Positions 11,463 through 24,700 of a DNA stretch of 64,000 bases are shown piece after piece. Each line of letters begins with the position of its first letter. Within the stretch, counting starts at the first letter, position 1. The translations under genes and the position numbers were made by a program. This stretch comes from Klebsormidium nitens (taxonomy: Eukaryota > Streptophyta > Klebsormidiophyceae > Klebsormidiales > Klebsormidiaceae): the NCBI GenBank assembly GCA_000708835.1, contig DF236984.1, positions 62,001 to 126,000 on the forward strand, written 5' to 3'. The notes under the pieces were generated by a model, which worked only from the letters and a program-made list of their open reading frames with translations, was not told the origin of the DNA and did no database searches.

Positions 11463-14400
11463 ATGGATCCTGGTCAAGCACTCTCATCAGGGGCCTCTGA
11501 ATTGAGACCAGTCTCTGCAGCCCCGGCTGCGTCCGGCCCAGCAATTTCTGTGGAAGGACAAAGCCCGAGCAGCGAAGCGGCACTCCCAGAGTCATTCAGT
11601 GCAGGCAGCGCTGAATTGAGCTCCTCGGATCAGTCAGAAAGCGGTTTGGCTAAATCTGAATCAGAAAAGCTACATGCTGGCAAGACCAGACCTAAAGTTG
11701 CTCTTCCCAAGGCAGTCTCTGGTCAGAAAGAAGGATCAAATAAAGGAACAACTCTACTGGATGCTGGGGCACAAGCCTTTGGTTCGGTGCGTGCGGTTGT
11801 TGCAAAGAACCTGGCCGCATTGCAAGCGACGAGGGACGCGGAGAAGAAAGTGCCGAATCAGACAGCAAAAGCTGAGCCCTCGTTGACAACCACACATTCT
11901 ACACAGTCTACAGAATCTGAGCTAAAAGGTCACGCAACAGAGGGCAAGAGCATGACATCCAGCGATGCAAGTGAGAAGCAGAGCTTTGGCAGCGGGCTCA
12001 ATTTCGCGTCCTTGGGAAGCAGGTTCCAGAGCCTGAAGCAGACGGCTGTGAAGGCTGTGAGCCAGCCGGTGCGGCACCTGGTGTCTCAGAATAAGCGACG
12101 GTACATGGTGAGTCAAGCTTCTGAACAATTTCGACTCTCTGTTTTGCAGTTCCTGTAAGTACCTGTAGCTCCCTTCACTTTGCGAAGATCATTCTCAGCT
12201 CCGAACTCAATCAAAGTAATCACGTCAGAAGTTACGATTCTTGATCATGTTATACTCTGAACCTGGGCCCAATCCAGTCATCCCCATTGGTGCTAAGTCA
12301 TTCTTTTAAGATTGATCAAGATCGTCATCAAGAACCGCACTCAGGCACCAAAGTCACCAAGGATTTGTTGTTGCATTAGGGTTGATCACGCAGTGGTCAA
12401 TCGGTATGACATTTTGCGCATTACAAGCTTTCGGGCCTCTTGACAAACCCTTTTGAAAGAATAAAAAAGATGAGTGGATCATCATGTCGTTTGCGAGCTG
12501 ACATTGAATCCGCTCTGGAGACATGCTGGGTTTCGATAATTGCATTTTCTGAAGCTGCGTGCTGCCACAGGTACATTTGGAAAGCGTTGCTGATCAGTGA
12601 CTTTTTCCATTTGCAGGACGGAGAGTACGACCTAGACCTCTCTTACATCACCGAGAACATCATAGCAATGGGCTTTCCTGCGGGGGACCTCAGCTCGGGC
12701 CTGTTTGGATATGTCGAGGTGGGGTGCAGACACACTTCTACTCTAGAATGTTGATACATGCAGGGTCTTTTTGGCATCAACTTTACGTTTATAGTTTGCA
12801 GATTGGTGCTAATAAGCCCCTTCTTTTCAGGAGAAATCCAGACATGCCCATGAGAGGTTGCTAAATTCAATTGCCTTCGCTCTCCTGAGTGTACAGTCAT
12901 ATCAACATGTTTTGATGCGTGCGCATACTTCAGGAATGACTTAGTGGAAAGCAATTTCAGTGCCTCGACGTTAAGTACTTTTAGGCGTAATGATATCGAT
13001 CAAGAGTTTGAATGCTTGAGCCGTGCCTTGCAGAAGTAAAAACTTGCATTTTGTAAAAACTTTCTGTGGACGGGAGGTTACTAAGGTTTCAGAGCTTGCG
13101 GCCTCTCCCCAGTAGTCACTTTCCCCTCCTGTTTGCGCCACCTTGAGACGAGTCAAGAAACGAGAAGTAGTTCGCAGCAGGCATTGCTTTGTTTGCAGAA
13201 TTGCTGATGGCTGTCGATGTTTGTTGCAGGGCTTCTACCGGAATCACATGGAGGAGGTTGTCCGCTTCTTGGATGCTCATCATAAGGTAAGGGCAAACCC
13301 CAGACCTCAGGCGCGCCTCCAATGTCTTTCTCTTCCAGAGCGCATGTAGGCCTTCTTTGCGTATTTGCACATTGGCAGGGGCAGGAACAGGCCCACCGCA
13401 ACCCCTTCCTTGGCACCAACACCTGCGCCCATCTTGAGCTTCTTCAAGAGGGTATTTCGTATGTACATGACCTGCTTTGCAGGTAACTGTCACTAGTCTT
13501 GAGCTCTGGCGAACATCATCAAGCCTCCCTTCGATTCCTTCTCCTGCTTCGGGTCACCGAGTGCCAGCCTGCGGGTCTGTTAACAAAGAGATCTCCTTTG
13601 CACCTCCGAGCGCAATACCTGTCCGCAGGCAAACCCTCTAAAAAGTCTCTGTCTGGGCCCTGTTTGGCCAACCGTCGTCGACTTTATACGACAAGTGCAG
13701 TTTCTCCAACCCCCAGTTGAAGGGCCTGGTTGCATGCTTTCCAACTGCTCCATCCCTTTTCCTCTCATCCTTTCATAAAGCCCCGTCCTTCAACGAAGCA
13801 CCCAGACCCCGTCACCACCCTCTTTGCAGGGCAAAGTCACGATCTTCATTCCCCTCTATAATCCCTACATCGCAGCACTTGTTAAAAGAGCCTGGCCTCC
13901 GGTGTTTCTTCCTTCCTTCCCCAAGCGCCTTTCTTTTTGCCTTTGATCGGAACAACCCGTGGATGGCAAGGTGCAAGATTCTCGTTCTGTGCTCCGGGTG
14001 TCTGTACAAACGCACACCCTCTTCCAGGTTGCTTCTCGTTTGCCCCCCCCCCCTTCCCCCTTCTTTTCTATAAGACTTCAAACCCCCACTTCAACCCCCC
14101 ATCTGAACAGCGACGAGTCTTTACTTCCCCCAGGGCAAGTGCGAGGTCTTCAACCTGTGCTCCGAACGCCTGTACGACCCCGCTTACTTCAAAATCCTGG
14201 TCTTTGCTTTCCTCGGTTGCCCCCACCCCTTTCGTTTTTCCACTTTGCTGAGGTGAATAATCACTTCCGTGTAGGGCAAGTGCAAGATCTTCAACCTGTG
14301 CTCCGAACGCCTGTATGACAGCGCACTATTTGAGGGCCTCGTCGCATGCTTCCCCTTCGACGACCACAATTGCCCGCCCCTCCCCCTGCTCAAGACGTTC

Positions 14401-17400
14401 TGCGACAGCGCGTACGACTGGCTCAAGCGGGACATGAACAACATGGTCGTCGTGCACTGCAAGGCCGGCAAGAGCCGCACGGGCCTCATGATATGCTGCC
14501 TGCTGCTTTATCTGAAGGTGAGATTGCTGTCTTTATTCCTTCACATGCTTTTCTTCTGAACGTAGTGAGCAGGGTCAATGTTGTTCCAAGATTTGGGGGG
14601 AAGGAAGGGGCGTTCGGGTGTTGGAACAGGAAGAGGAGAAGCTTAAAATGAAGTTGCTCGGACAGTCGGCAAAGCAAGCGGCTATGGTCCTACTTGGGTA
14701 CAACGGAAATTCCGTCAAGCTCGATGCATGCCCTGACGATCGGGCCCGCAATCTGCTCGATCTGCTCGACCAGTTTCGTCACGTAAGACAGTGCTACACG
14801 TCTCCTCTTTCTCAAGATTCGAAAACCATCCCGATTCTCGTGTCACAAAGCCTGGTGGTCCTGCGGCTTCACGATCTGGCGGCAGAGGGCATCAGTTTCA
14901 GAAGCCGAGAACAGTCCACTGACAATCTGTGCTGTATCTGATTCAAAAGCGTATCTTAGCATTCACTTTCATAATGATCTCCCTGGTCTTGGACTCCTCC
15001 AGTTCGTCTCTACAGCTCTTTGTTGTGCGGGACAAAGCCATCAACTTCCGCTGCAGTGCACACGGCAGCCAGATCCCCTACGTGACTCCTATCACAGCAT
15101 ACGTGTGTTAGTAAGTCACCTCCACATTGGACCACAACAAACTCAAGCCCGATGTTTTGCAGCTCTTTGACTCGGCGGACGAGGCCATCAAGTTCTACAA
15201 CTCCAAGCGCTGCACTGACAACCTGGGCCTGACACTACCCAGTCAGATTCGCTACGTGCACTACTTCGAGAGCATCCTGCGCAATGGTGGGGACACACCG
15301 GCGCCGGAGGCGCGGATCCTACGGGGGATCCGGCTGCACAAGTGTCCCTACTGGATCCGGCCTGCAATAAGCGTCCTCGATCACGACGGTGAGGTCCACG
15401 AATCGCCGTATCAACCTCGATTGCGAAATTCAAGAGATTGGAAAGTGGCCTATCGAAAGCTTCTGGTCCTGAAAAACTTTTGTGCGAGCTGGACCGTCCC
15501 CGGAATCGCAAGGAGTCGCAAGGAGTGAAAAGTGGCCGACAATTGAGGGAAATGTTTATCAGGGTTGAAAACTTAGCAGGTGCCTTTTTAGCAATTTGTG
15601 GGGCACTTGGCTGCATAAGTGTCCCTAATGGATTCGGCATGCCATCACAGTGCTGGATCACAATGGTGAGGCTTTCTTGACGGCTTGTGCTTCTCACTTC
15701 TTTTGACCGTCCACTTGTACGGATTTTGGATGTTCGGGGTGGTGAGCGAGGATTTGATGTAGCCAACGAACGCTTTTGACTCATTCAAATACTAGGCAGG
15801 CGGCCCCTTCTGGATCTGGGACAAAATCTTCACAAAAAGCGCCTTTCCAACAGGATCGAAATACAGAAATATAAGATTTTACGATCGTTACTCCCCGTTC
15901 CGAACTGTGTGCGTCAGACCATCTCCACAGCCTGCCGTTACTTTTGTAATCTTCCGCTCAGAGCACCAAGCCGTCTGACCTAAACCTGGTAAGCTGAAAC
16001 GGAAGGCCAACAAAGTATATGTACTTTTCTGTTCCAGGGGTCATTTTTTCCACCAAGAAGCACCCCCGCACCAAGGACCTGGCCACCGACGACCTCTGGC
16101 ACAAGGCCCCCCGGAAAGGCGTCATGGTCTTCGCGCTTCCGGGGGAGCGGTGCGTTGCTGACCTCAGCGGGGACTTCAAGGTCTTGTTTCATGATCGACA
16201 CGGCGACTTCTACTGCTGGCTGAACACGAGCATGATTGGAACGAGGCAGTTCCTGGAAGCGAAGGATCTGGACTGGTTCGATAAGGTGAGGGACCCGTTT
16301 TACGAGGCAATGTAACGGGTCACATTTAAGTTTCCGTTCACTGTCATTTTTTGCTCTGCAATCGTGTGGCAACTCTTACAAGTGGCTCAGCACGAGCGCA
16401 TTCGAACTTGGCTGTTACTTGAGGCGAAGAATTAGAGCTGGTTCGACGGAGTGAGAAGAGTCTTCTGCAATCACTGTTTTATGGAGCACCACGATCAGGC
16501 ACAGTCAAGGATGTTATCAGTTCTGTTTCGCGCATTGCACGGAGAGATCTAGTGCGGGTTCGGCACGAGCATAAGTGGACGCGGCAATAGTTGAAATCCG
16601 AAGACCTGGACCGGTTTCACTTTGGGAGATTACTTTCGAACGTGTACATTCGAACGTGCACGGTAAATCCGAATTGAGACCGTCTTACGAAGTAAGCCAG
16701 AGAGAAGTCTTTTCATTGGATTGCCGGCAGAACTCTTTGCAAAGTACGGAAAGCACCTTGGAAACGTATACCGTTACTTACTGGAATGATTACGATTTTG
16801 CAGTGGGACCACGTTCGAGTCGCAAATTAGATTCTGCACTGAGTTTGTCCCTTTGGTCGTGGATTTTGTCATGGCTCGACTGTCTACTAATGTCAAACGC
16901 CAAGTTCTGCTTAGCTGTAGATTGCCTTCGTCTTTGTGCAGCGGGTTCTTAATTGGCTGCCGGGAATCCTGATACAGAGAGATGGCTGCTTATCTCTAGC
17001 CTCAAAGAAGCTCCTGCCAAGTCCACTAGGAGTCTTCGGACGTCCACTTGGAAGTCGCTGGATCCAGAAGTTGACGCCCTCCTCCAGGGGCAATCGGTCG
17101 CTCACTTCCAGTTTGTAAGAGGTTGAGCACAAAGTGGTCGGAATCTTTGCGAACGTTCTTCCCTAAAACCCTAAAACACCCTCGCAGAGGCGGCTGCCCT
17201 CGCCCGGTTTCCAAGTCGAGGTCGTCGTCCTCGACCCCGCGACCCAGGCCGCCCGCGCCGAAAGCAACGCGGCCGCGACCACGTCGGAACCGGACGCTCC
17301 CGAACCGCTCGCGCCGCGAAGGCTGGACGGTCCGACGGGCTTCGGGACACTGACCGGTTCGGCGAGAGGGGGGCCGGGCGAAGGAACGAATGCGGAGGCG

Positions 17401-19510
17401 GAAAAGGGGTCGAGTAAGGGGTCCGGGAAAGGGGGTCGGCTGAAGACGACGAAGGAACGGGAGGAGGATGAGGTGTTTGGGGAGAGCGAGGAAGAGCCCA
17501 GGTGAGGGGGCCAAGCAGGGGTTCTCAGGGGTTCTTCCACGGCTCACATCTCTTTTGGTGACGAGGTGCTGGAGGTGCCTAAGACCCCCTTTTTGGCCTA
17601 AACTACGTTTTGGGGCTGGTACTTGCTTTAACCTCAATTACTGTTTTGACTTCTTTGCTTTGCTGCCCGCCCTTGTTGAAGTAATGATGTGGATCTGAAT
17701 CCAAGTCCCTCTTATTTGCGCTGACTTCTTTGCACTGACTAATGCTGAGAGGGCATTAGTTTTCGATGGACGCTTCTTTGGGAAGTATCGGATTCGAGCT
17801 TCTGGACCCCCGTGACTGGGGACGGACCGAGCAGTCGCTTTAATAGTGGTGAATACGCTGTCTTTCGCTGGAAAAATGACGTTCGCCACATGTACCCTCA
17901 CAAACAGCTGTGAAAGGAAGGAGACCCCGCTGTTTGAAGCTTACGTTACCTTTCAGCAGTCGTGCTCCGACCTTCTGCTTGCCCCTCTCTCCCCTCTTAT
18001 TGCCCGCTCGTTCTCTCCGTCTGGTTCGCTCGCCCTTGGACCTAGGTGTGGACCTAGGTGTGAACCTTCTTCCCTTTATTACAATCTTACCCACCTTATC
18101 CTTACTGTCGGATTTCTGAATTCGACACCTCTTTTGATTACTCTCACCCCAACCGCTCTTTCGTTTGCAGTCCGCGGATAGCAGCTACCAGCGTCCCCGC
18201 GCATGCCCCACCCCTGGGCACTTTGACAGCACACTTGACTGAGCGGGGTGCAACCCCGTCCAGTGCGGTTGCGGAGGCCCCAAGCCAGAGCGTCCGAGAA
18301 ACACCGCCCGAGAAGGTGAGCGCACTTTTGTAAGAAACCCAGGATCGTGAACCGGCACCTCTGTTATGCACAACGTTTTGCTGCTACGAACCAGCAATTC
18401 AGAATCTCGTCCATCAATCCGCCGGATGAGAGATATTGCAGACGCTCTACAGCATGTATGAGGCTTTGAGGCAATATGCGGTGCTTTCATCTCCTGACGG
18501 ATATTTCAAGGATTCCTCGGAGTTGAGCTCTGACGCAAGCAGAGACTAGGTCGACTACACAGAGTGACGTCTAAAGAATGGATGTCGATCGTTGAATTCT
18601 TTTGAAGCACGTTCCAATCAGATTGTGCCGTATTCCGATTGACATCCCACTGAGCCGTTCCCCCGTCTCTAGTCGCTTATGGTCCAGTTCCCGTACGATA
18701 TGTCGAAGTCCTGGCATACTTCGAGCTGGAGGAGTTTGATCTGCTTCATATCATGGGTCGCAAGGCTCCAGGGATATTTGGTCTTGATCGGGTTTTTGGC
18801 TCGGTCTCATATTGCGCAACAAGCCCAGTTTTGAATGGAAACTCAAAGCTCAGTGAGCATCACTGGAAACACTCTCCGATGCACAATGCTGACGCAAACC
18901 GTTTCCTGCACAGCCTGGGAGCGCACTTGGGACTCTCCCACGACCAGCACCACCAACCGATGCTGCGACTCCTAGTGCCACGGAGCCCAGCAGTAGTGTC
19001 AAGACTGCATCCGATAGTGGGCCTTCGACTGCCGGACCGCCAGCCCCGCAGGAAGCGGCGAATGGAGTTACATCCGTCGTGCCCACGTCTAACCTGCACC
19101 ATGCAAGCCCAGCTCAGTCCTCCGCCCCAAAGGTAGGAGCAAGCGCAGATAGTGCGGCCGCTGTAGATACGTCAGCTAGCAAGGACAGGAAGGGAGACGC
19201 GGGTAGTAGTACACAAGCAGAGGTCTCCAAATCTGACATCAGAGAACCGCTAGGCTCGTCAGGGGCCGCGAGTGTCAAGCCGTCAGTTGCGAGTTCACTG
19301 TTGGCGGACGACTGGGAAGCCGACGTGTTTGGAGCCGAGGACGCAAGTATAAGCAGAGCGCCCGCTGCAAGTGGAGGACTGGATCCTGGAAAGACGGGGG
19401 CTGCTGCGCTTTCTAGCGACTTTGCCAAGATGGCCGTTGCAGGGTCGGCGAATGCTTCTGAGTTTACTTTAGGAGACGATGATGACTTCGATAGCGATGA
19501 AGGATTCTGA
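11463..19510 (+). CDS. PTEN2-like dual-specificity / phosphoinositide phosphatase
   Basis: Nine exons: 11463-12107, 12617-12718, 13230-13286, 14275-14517, 15163-15388, 16038-16285, 17188-17501, 18171-18315, 18914-19510. They sum to 859 codons with stop, and phases agree. The start at 11463 has a good context (gccATGGAT); an in-frame ATG at 11430 would add 11 residues. Residues 1-215 are a Ser/Ala/Lys-rich extension. The phosphatase domain begins at DGEYDLDLSYIT, and the catalytic P-loop HCKAGKSRTG sits near residues 329-338 with the nucleophilic Cys and the Arg present. The C2 domain follows (exons 6-7; FDK joined to RRLPSPGFQVEV, a plant PTEN2 signature). A Ser/Ala-rich tail ends in an acidic DDDDFDSDEGF, like the tails of plant PTEN2 proteins. 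Family knowledge predicts lipid phosphatase activity on 3-phosphoinositides or phosphatidic acid binding; neither is shown here. It is longer than land-plant PTEN2 (about 600 residues). Confidence 0.9.
13695..14275 (+). repeat. Echo array of the 5' edge of PTEN exon 4
   Basis: Copies at about 14131-14195 (very clear: cagGGCAAGTGCGAGGTCTT), 13958-14030, 13825-13875 and 13695-13750 precede the live exon at 14275. The closest retains the acceptor and reads nearly the same peptide for about 15 codons. Confidence 0.88.
15010..15672 (+). repeat. Echoes on both sides of PTEN exon 5
   Basis: One decayed copy of the exon start, with its cagctcttt acceptor edge, lies at about 15008-15090. One copy of the exon end, including the donor (atcacaatggtgagg), lies at about 15570-15672. 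The exon itself, 15163-15388, lies between them. Confidence 0.75.
16375..17060 (+). repeat. Echoes between PTEN exons 6 and 7
   Basis: Two copies of the exon 6 end (about 16375-16455 and 16555-16625; cacgagc...ctggttcga...gtgag) are followed by two weak copies of the exon 7 start (about 16936-16975 and 17008-17050; cggctgcc-like). Confidence 0.65.
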
Positions 19511-21705
19511 GCATGGTACGTAAAAGTTGAGGGCCCTGAACGGTCGATTGCGGAGCATTCGGTCGGGAATATATTCCCGGCCCCAAAACAATGTCCTCTT
19601 TGATCACGTGTAAAGCTTTATTTCTGCACCCTTGCACCAGCCGCAGCTGCTGGTAGATACTATATTGAAGGGGCGTTTCAGACCATTCAATGCCTGCATC
19701 GCACGAGTGGAATAATTGGCCCCCAGGCCCGCCGGCAATATTTTGGAATATGGCTGCCGCTGGTGACGTGACAATGCTCAACTCGATCCAACTTCATAGC
19801 GCACTGACTCAGCGCGGCCCCCTGGTGCTTTGCAAACCGGTCTACAATTGACTTGAGCTTACTAAACTATGATAGCCGCACATTCCGACACGATCGACGC
19901 AGGCATCACAGACCAGCGCCCCCCCCGTATTCGATATCCGCCGGTGCGCCGTTCATATAGAACCGTCTCAAGCAGTCGGAATCTGGCGCTTTAAACTCTC
20001 ATGCAGCTTTTGCACAATTTCAACGAGGCATTTCGATAGATCAGTGCGGCCGGCTGGCAAGACGGAATCTTCACTTGTATACAAGGAAACCGTCATTATA
20101 AGTCGAGGTCGATCGCGGCCGCAGATCCGTGATTGATCCCGCCTTAAATTGCAATTCATGAATAGTGCTATAGCTGTGCTGCCAATTAATTCATCACCGG
20201 CGAAATATGAGGGTTTATTTCAGTAGTGAGCCTGCCAGAGCATCATCTCGATTCTTGGCGGGAGCTAGCTTTTCTTGGCATGCGGCAGCGCCGCCGGGGC
20301 ATCTGTTTCATTCGTACAAAGATCGCTTTGCGGGCCGGCCTTTACGGAGTCATAATTGGGCCACATATGTTGTGGCGCGGCTGAACATGATAAAGCATTA
20401 ACTATGTTTAATCTTAGCTGAAGACAGGTTGATTGCTTTTCGGCTCAATCTTGTAATTGCAAAAGTATAGCGCTTCCGAAACTAAGCCTGCTGTACGGAC
20501 GAACTTATTCGGAATTGCCATTCCACACGAGACATTTCATCGGTGCTACGCAGTGACTCGATCCATTATTCTTCAGACAGAATCATTCTTGCTATCTTGG
20601 GGACCGCAAGTGGTGAGAATGCTTCCGGCTCTGCCATTCGTATTGACTGGTACACTTTTCACAATAGGATAGGTTAACAAAGAATCAGGATTTCATATTG
20701 TCCTGCATGGCAAAGGAATTCAGCAGGCTAGCCGTACTGCGGTGCGGCTAGTTAGTTCTTCTTACGATTCAATATTCAAGGTGCAGACTGAATAGTTAAT
20801 TGTCCTAATACTGCATGATTTACGCTGGTAAACCGTTATACATGTATGGTCAGATATGAAGGTCAAAACAAGCCGGGTGTATATGATCAGTGCACAGCGC
20901 GGCTGCCCCGCCAAGCAGGCTGACTCAGGGACTGTCGATACAAGTGAAAGCTCACAGTACCATTGTAACGTGTGTACGCAGATGTAAATATGAAGCTTTC
21001 AAGTTTCAGCACGGAACAAGCACTGTTTGCAGTGTCGATCGTTGATCAGATAACGCCGGCGCTGCTTACCACCCGCGTTTGCCGAACTATCTAGCAACAA
21101 GGTCGTCTATACCGGCCATGCACTGCGTCCAGGACTACACTCGTCTTGACAAGCTTGACGGGCAATTCCCGTGAGACACGAGAAGTTGTTCTAAAGAAGT
21201 CAAGTTCATATCCGTACTGATGTTCTCTTCCATTGTTGCCAGTTGATATAATACATTGCACGACGCGCAAGCGGGTGCAGTATCGAGGATCCAACGACTT
21301 GACCGGCAACCACTGCAGGCACCTATGTACACAATTCTGGCTGTTACTGTGCTTTCGCGTCTCTCATCCATTCGGTTGTCTCCTATTCCAGCCGGCGCTA
21401 CACCATGCTCTTGATCTATTCAGCCCTCCGACTCCTTCCAATATACTACAATACTAACGCCGTTCGAAGCGTTTCTGTAGATTACGGTAGGCGCCCTGTA
21501 AACCCACTATCGTCCATTATAGATCAGGCGATAGACAAAGTTACTATCTGTACACCTCTGTGGCGAGAGGGCCGCGAGTGCCAGAGCCTTGCTAAGGATC
21601 TATTCCTCTAGTTCTTCTTCCTTGCTTTCCATCACACTCCTCTCCTCCCTTCAATCCGGTGACGTGGTCAGATGTCTCAGCACTTGCGTGGACTTTCTTC
21701 GCCAC
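19511..21705. other. Intergenic, tail-to-tail between PTEN and helicase genes
   Basis: I see no gene, RNA or repeat that I can support. Short open frames here lack splice-site context and family resemblance. The 3' UTRs of both neighbours must lie at its two ends. Confidence 0.5.
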
Positions 21706-24700
21706 CTAGCTGGACGTGCTGCCGAACTGTTCCTCACAGAAAGCCCGCCCCGCAGGTGTCAAGTTCCACAGCCCGCTCCATGCTCCACCCGCGGTTCTGT
21801 TGAAGACCAGGAAGCCCATCTTCCTCAGCTCCTTCGGCACTTGGCCTTTCCACTCATCCAAATCCAGCTCTCCTCCCAGCTTTGCTTGCACGTCGGTCCT
21901 CCGAACGCACGAAGTCGGATCGGCCCGGTCGACCAGCTCCCAGATCGCCCGCAAGACCGTCAGCCGCGGAGCCTCCAAGCTCTTCCCCGCGCGCTTTCCG
22001 CTCGTGACGCCAGCCTCCGACAGGTCCAAGCCCAGCGACCTGCGCGCGTGCGGGCGCTGCGTCTCCAAGACCTCCTTATACCGCGGCGCGTACTGCCGGT
22101 ATTGCAGCCAGCTGACGTCAGGCCGCTGGCCCGGCCCCACCGCCGTCATCCTCAGAACCTCCGCCGTGAAGTGAAACAGCTCCTTCACGACTTCGTAGTC
22201 TTCCTTGACGCACAAGATACGCACCCCCCCCACGAACCCGTTGCTCTCGCGCACCGCGCGCGTTTTCCCGGCGCCCCGCATGAACGTGTGGCGCAGGTCG
22301 GCGGTGTGGCGGCCCTTCTGGAACGCGATCGCGAGGTGCGTCAGCACGCGGAGGAGGGCCCGCAGGCTGACGCTGCGCCCGGTAAGGTTGTACCCAAACA
22401 CCATGAATGGAATGCTCAGCCCGTACTCACAGTCGAGCTTCTGGATGACGTCATTTACCTGGGAAATTGGTAATAGACATTAGGTCTTGTGTCCGGCTAA
22501 CGCAGATTCAAAAGTGAAGTCAAAGAAGTAGAGTAAGTCCCCCATGTGGGTCAACTAAAACGTCCCCGATTGTCAGCTTTTTCGGAGGAACTTTTGTCCT
22601 TTTGGAGCAGATGAGCATGCATTTGCCTGTGATTAGAACTCTAGCTGCAAAGATGTTGTATATGACCGACACGTCGAACTGTGCATCACAACAAACGTGC
22701 AAATCTGGGCGCCTGAAATGAAATCTTCAACTCTAGCCAGGTATTTTGGTTGCTGAAGACGTCTCACTGCACATGCTGTGACACGTTGCTGTTTAGAATA
22801 CCTTACTGTCCCGTCTGCAGAAGTTGCACTCCTGAAATGGTACTTTCGACGAAGTACCTTCCTCGAAAGGTGAGCATCAAATTCAGACGGCATAGCTTAA
22901 TTCCCTGTCGGTCAGCGTGCCCAATTTGATCAGACCTCAAGTAAGCAACGGCTCACATACGCGAGCAAACCACTGAGGCACTATACTCGTGGCTCAACTC
23001 TATTGATTCCTGCTAGATATCAGATTTGAGTTTCAGGAAGTTCGGTCACCTGACGCATCATGACCTCTCTCCCGATGCGCCAGTCGCTCGCGTCCGGCCG
23101 ATGGAAGAGCCGCTGGAAGCCCTTGGGGCAGCCGTCTGCGGAGCACCCAAGGTTTTCCGGGTCTGGTTCCAGCGCCGCTCTAGTTACGAAGATTCCCCTC
23201 CCGCAGACCACCACAGCGATCCCGTGCGGTACGTACCGCGTGACGGCTTCCGCGGCTTGTTTGAACAGCGTCATCCCGTTGGTCCATACCCGGGGGGATG
23301 TGGCTATGAGAGCGAGAACTCTTTTGCACCCTGGGCCGGGTTGCGCCACGTCTTGAAAGAACTCGGCGAAGCAGCTCTCGTGGAACCCGTAGTTGTTGCC
23401 TGCAAAGGATACGAGCGGAGCCCAAAACGGCGGTAAACAAACTCTTCTATCAGAGATTCGGCGATGAAGTGGTTCTCTGCGACAATTTTGAGGACTTCTT
23501 CAGACTTTCATGGTTGTGAAGCTCTCCATCGGAAGAGTGCAGCCGTCTTCATAAGACAGCTGCGATCTTGGAGAACGAAGCACTCTCACTTCAGAAAACC
23601 CGGGTTATAAGTCGCGGCCAACCGGGACAATTGCAGCAAGACTGGCAGTGCGCGCCAGCATGCAAACAGGACAGTTCGATTAATCCAGGCCACAATTAAG
23701 TGCTTTTGGATTCCACCAAGAAGCAGCTTGTGTTGGCGGGATCTATTAGAGGCGAGTTGAAGCTGTCAAAACCCGCGAAGCTGGAAGAGGGAGTGCGGCC
23801 AAGCAAGGGGTTTAAGAGGATGTCAGAAGCTGAAGAAATAGGAATAAGCAGTTCTAGATGATTCCTATTGAACAAAGGGACGGAGTTTGTCTCGCTGCCG
23901 GGTAACATGCTTACTGAAGGTGACGGCCTCTCGCTCGATGAACCACACCGGGCGCAGGTCGCTCTCCAGCGCGTAACCGCGGACGTCCAGTTGATCGAGG
24001 TCCGTCAGAAACGTCCGAAACGGCACCCGCAACTCTCCGAGCCACTTGACGGTCGCCAGGTGGCTCGCGCTGACCATGACGAGAGACCGCACCCGAGAGC
24101 CGGCGTCGAGCGGCACGCGGCCGGCTATGCGCGCCAGCGCGCGCTCCAGCTGCGTCAAGCGCAGCGAGCCCCAGTGCGCGGTGTCCTCCGGGTCCACGAG
24201 TTGGAGAAGAAGTTGTCCGCTTCGTCCATAGTCAGCATGACGTCACGGATGTGGTTCTCGCGCAGGAAGTCCGCGCAGTGGTTGATGGCGCTCTGATATG
24301 CGGGCACGACCAGCACGAGGCGCCCGTCCCTGACCGAAACAAAAGAACTTAGTAACAAATTGATTAGAGGAGCATGATACAGACGTTGTTTACCATACCA
24401 GAAAAGGATTGTCGAGAAGCTGTTCAGATGGTCGGACACGGATGACACTGGTCCTTGACAAACGTGAAGGCAAAGAGTTGTCTGATTGGATTCAGCACCT
24501 TTCCGACCTGCACGTTGGAAAACCAAACAAGAATACTGAACAAGAAAACAGTCTTTTCAGGAGTATTTACAAAGGCGACTAGAACCTGAACGAAATGGTT
24601 CAACATGACTGGTCAAGGCCTTGTAGGCAGGTTTGCATGATTTCCAATGCAATCCTCTCCTTTTCTAACTTCGAGCAAAAACGACAAACGACTGACAGAT

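Noticed and set aside
17155-17187. ccctaaaaccctaaaacaccc as an interstitial telomere repeat
   Set aside because: Only two imperfect units, and it forms the polypyrimidine-like lead-in of a PTEN acceptor.
24424-24606. Minus-strand open frame (VGKVLNPIRQLFAF) as an extra helicase exon
   Set aside because: Its acceptor phase does not fit: joining it to the exon ending at 24788 gives an early stop, whereas exon 24329-23915 joins in frame directly.
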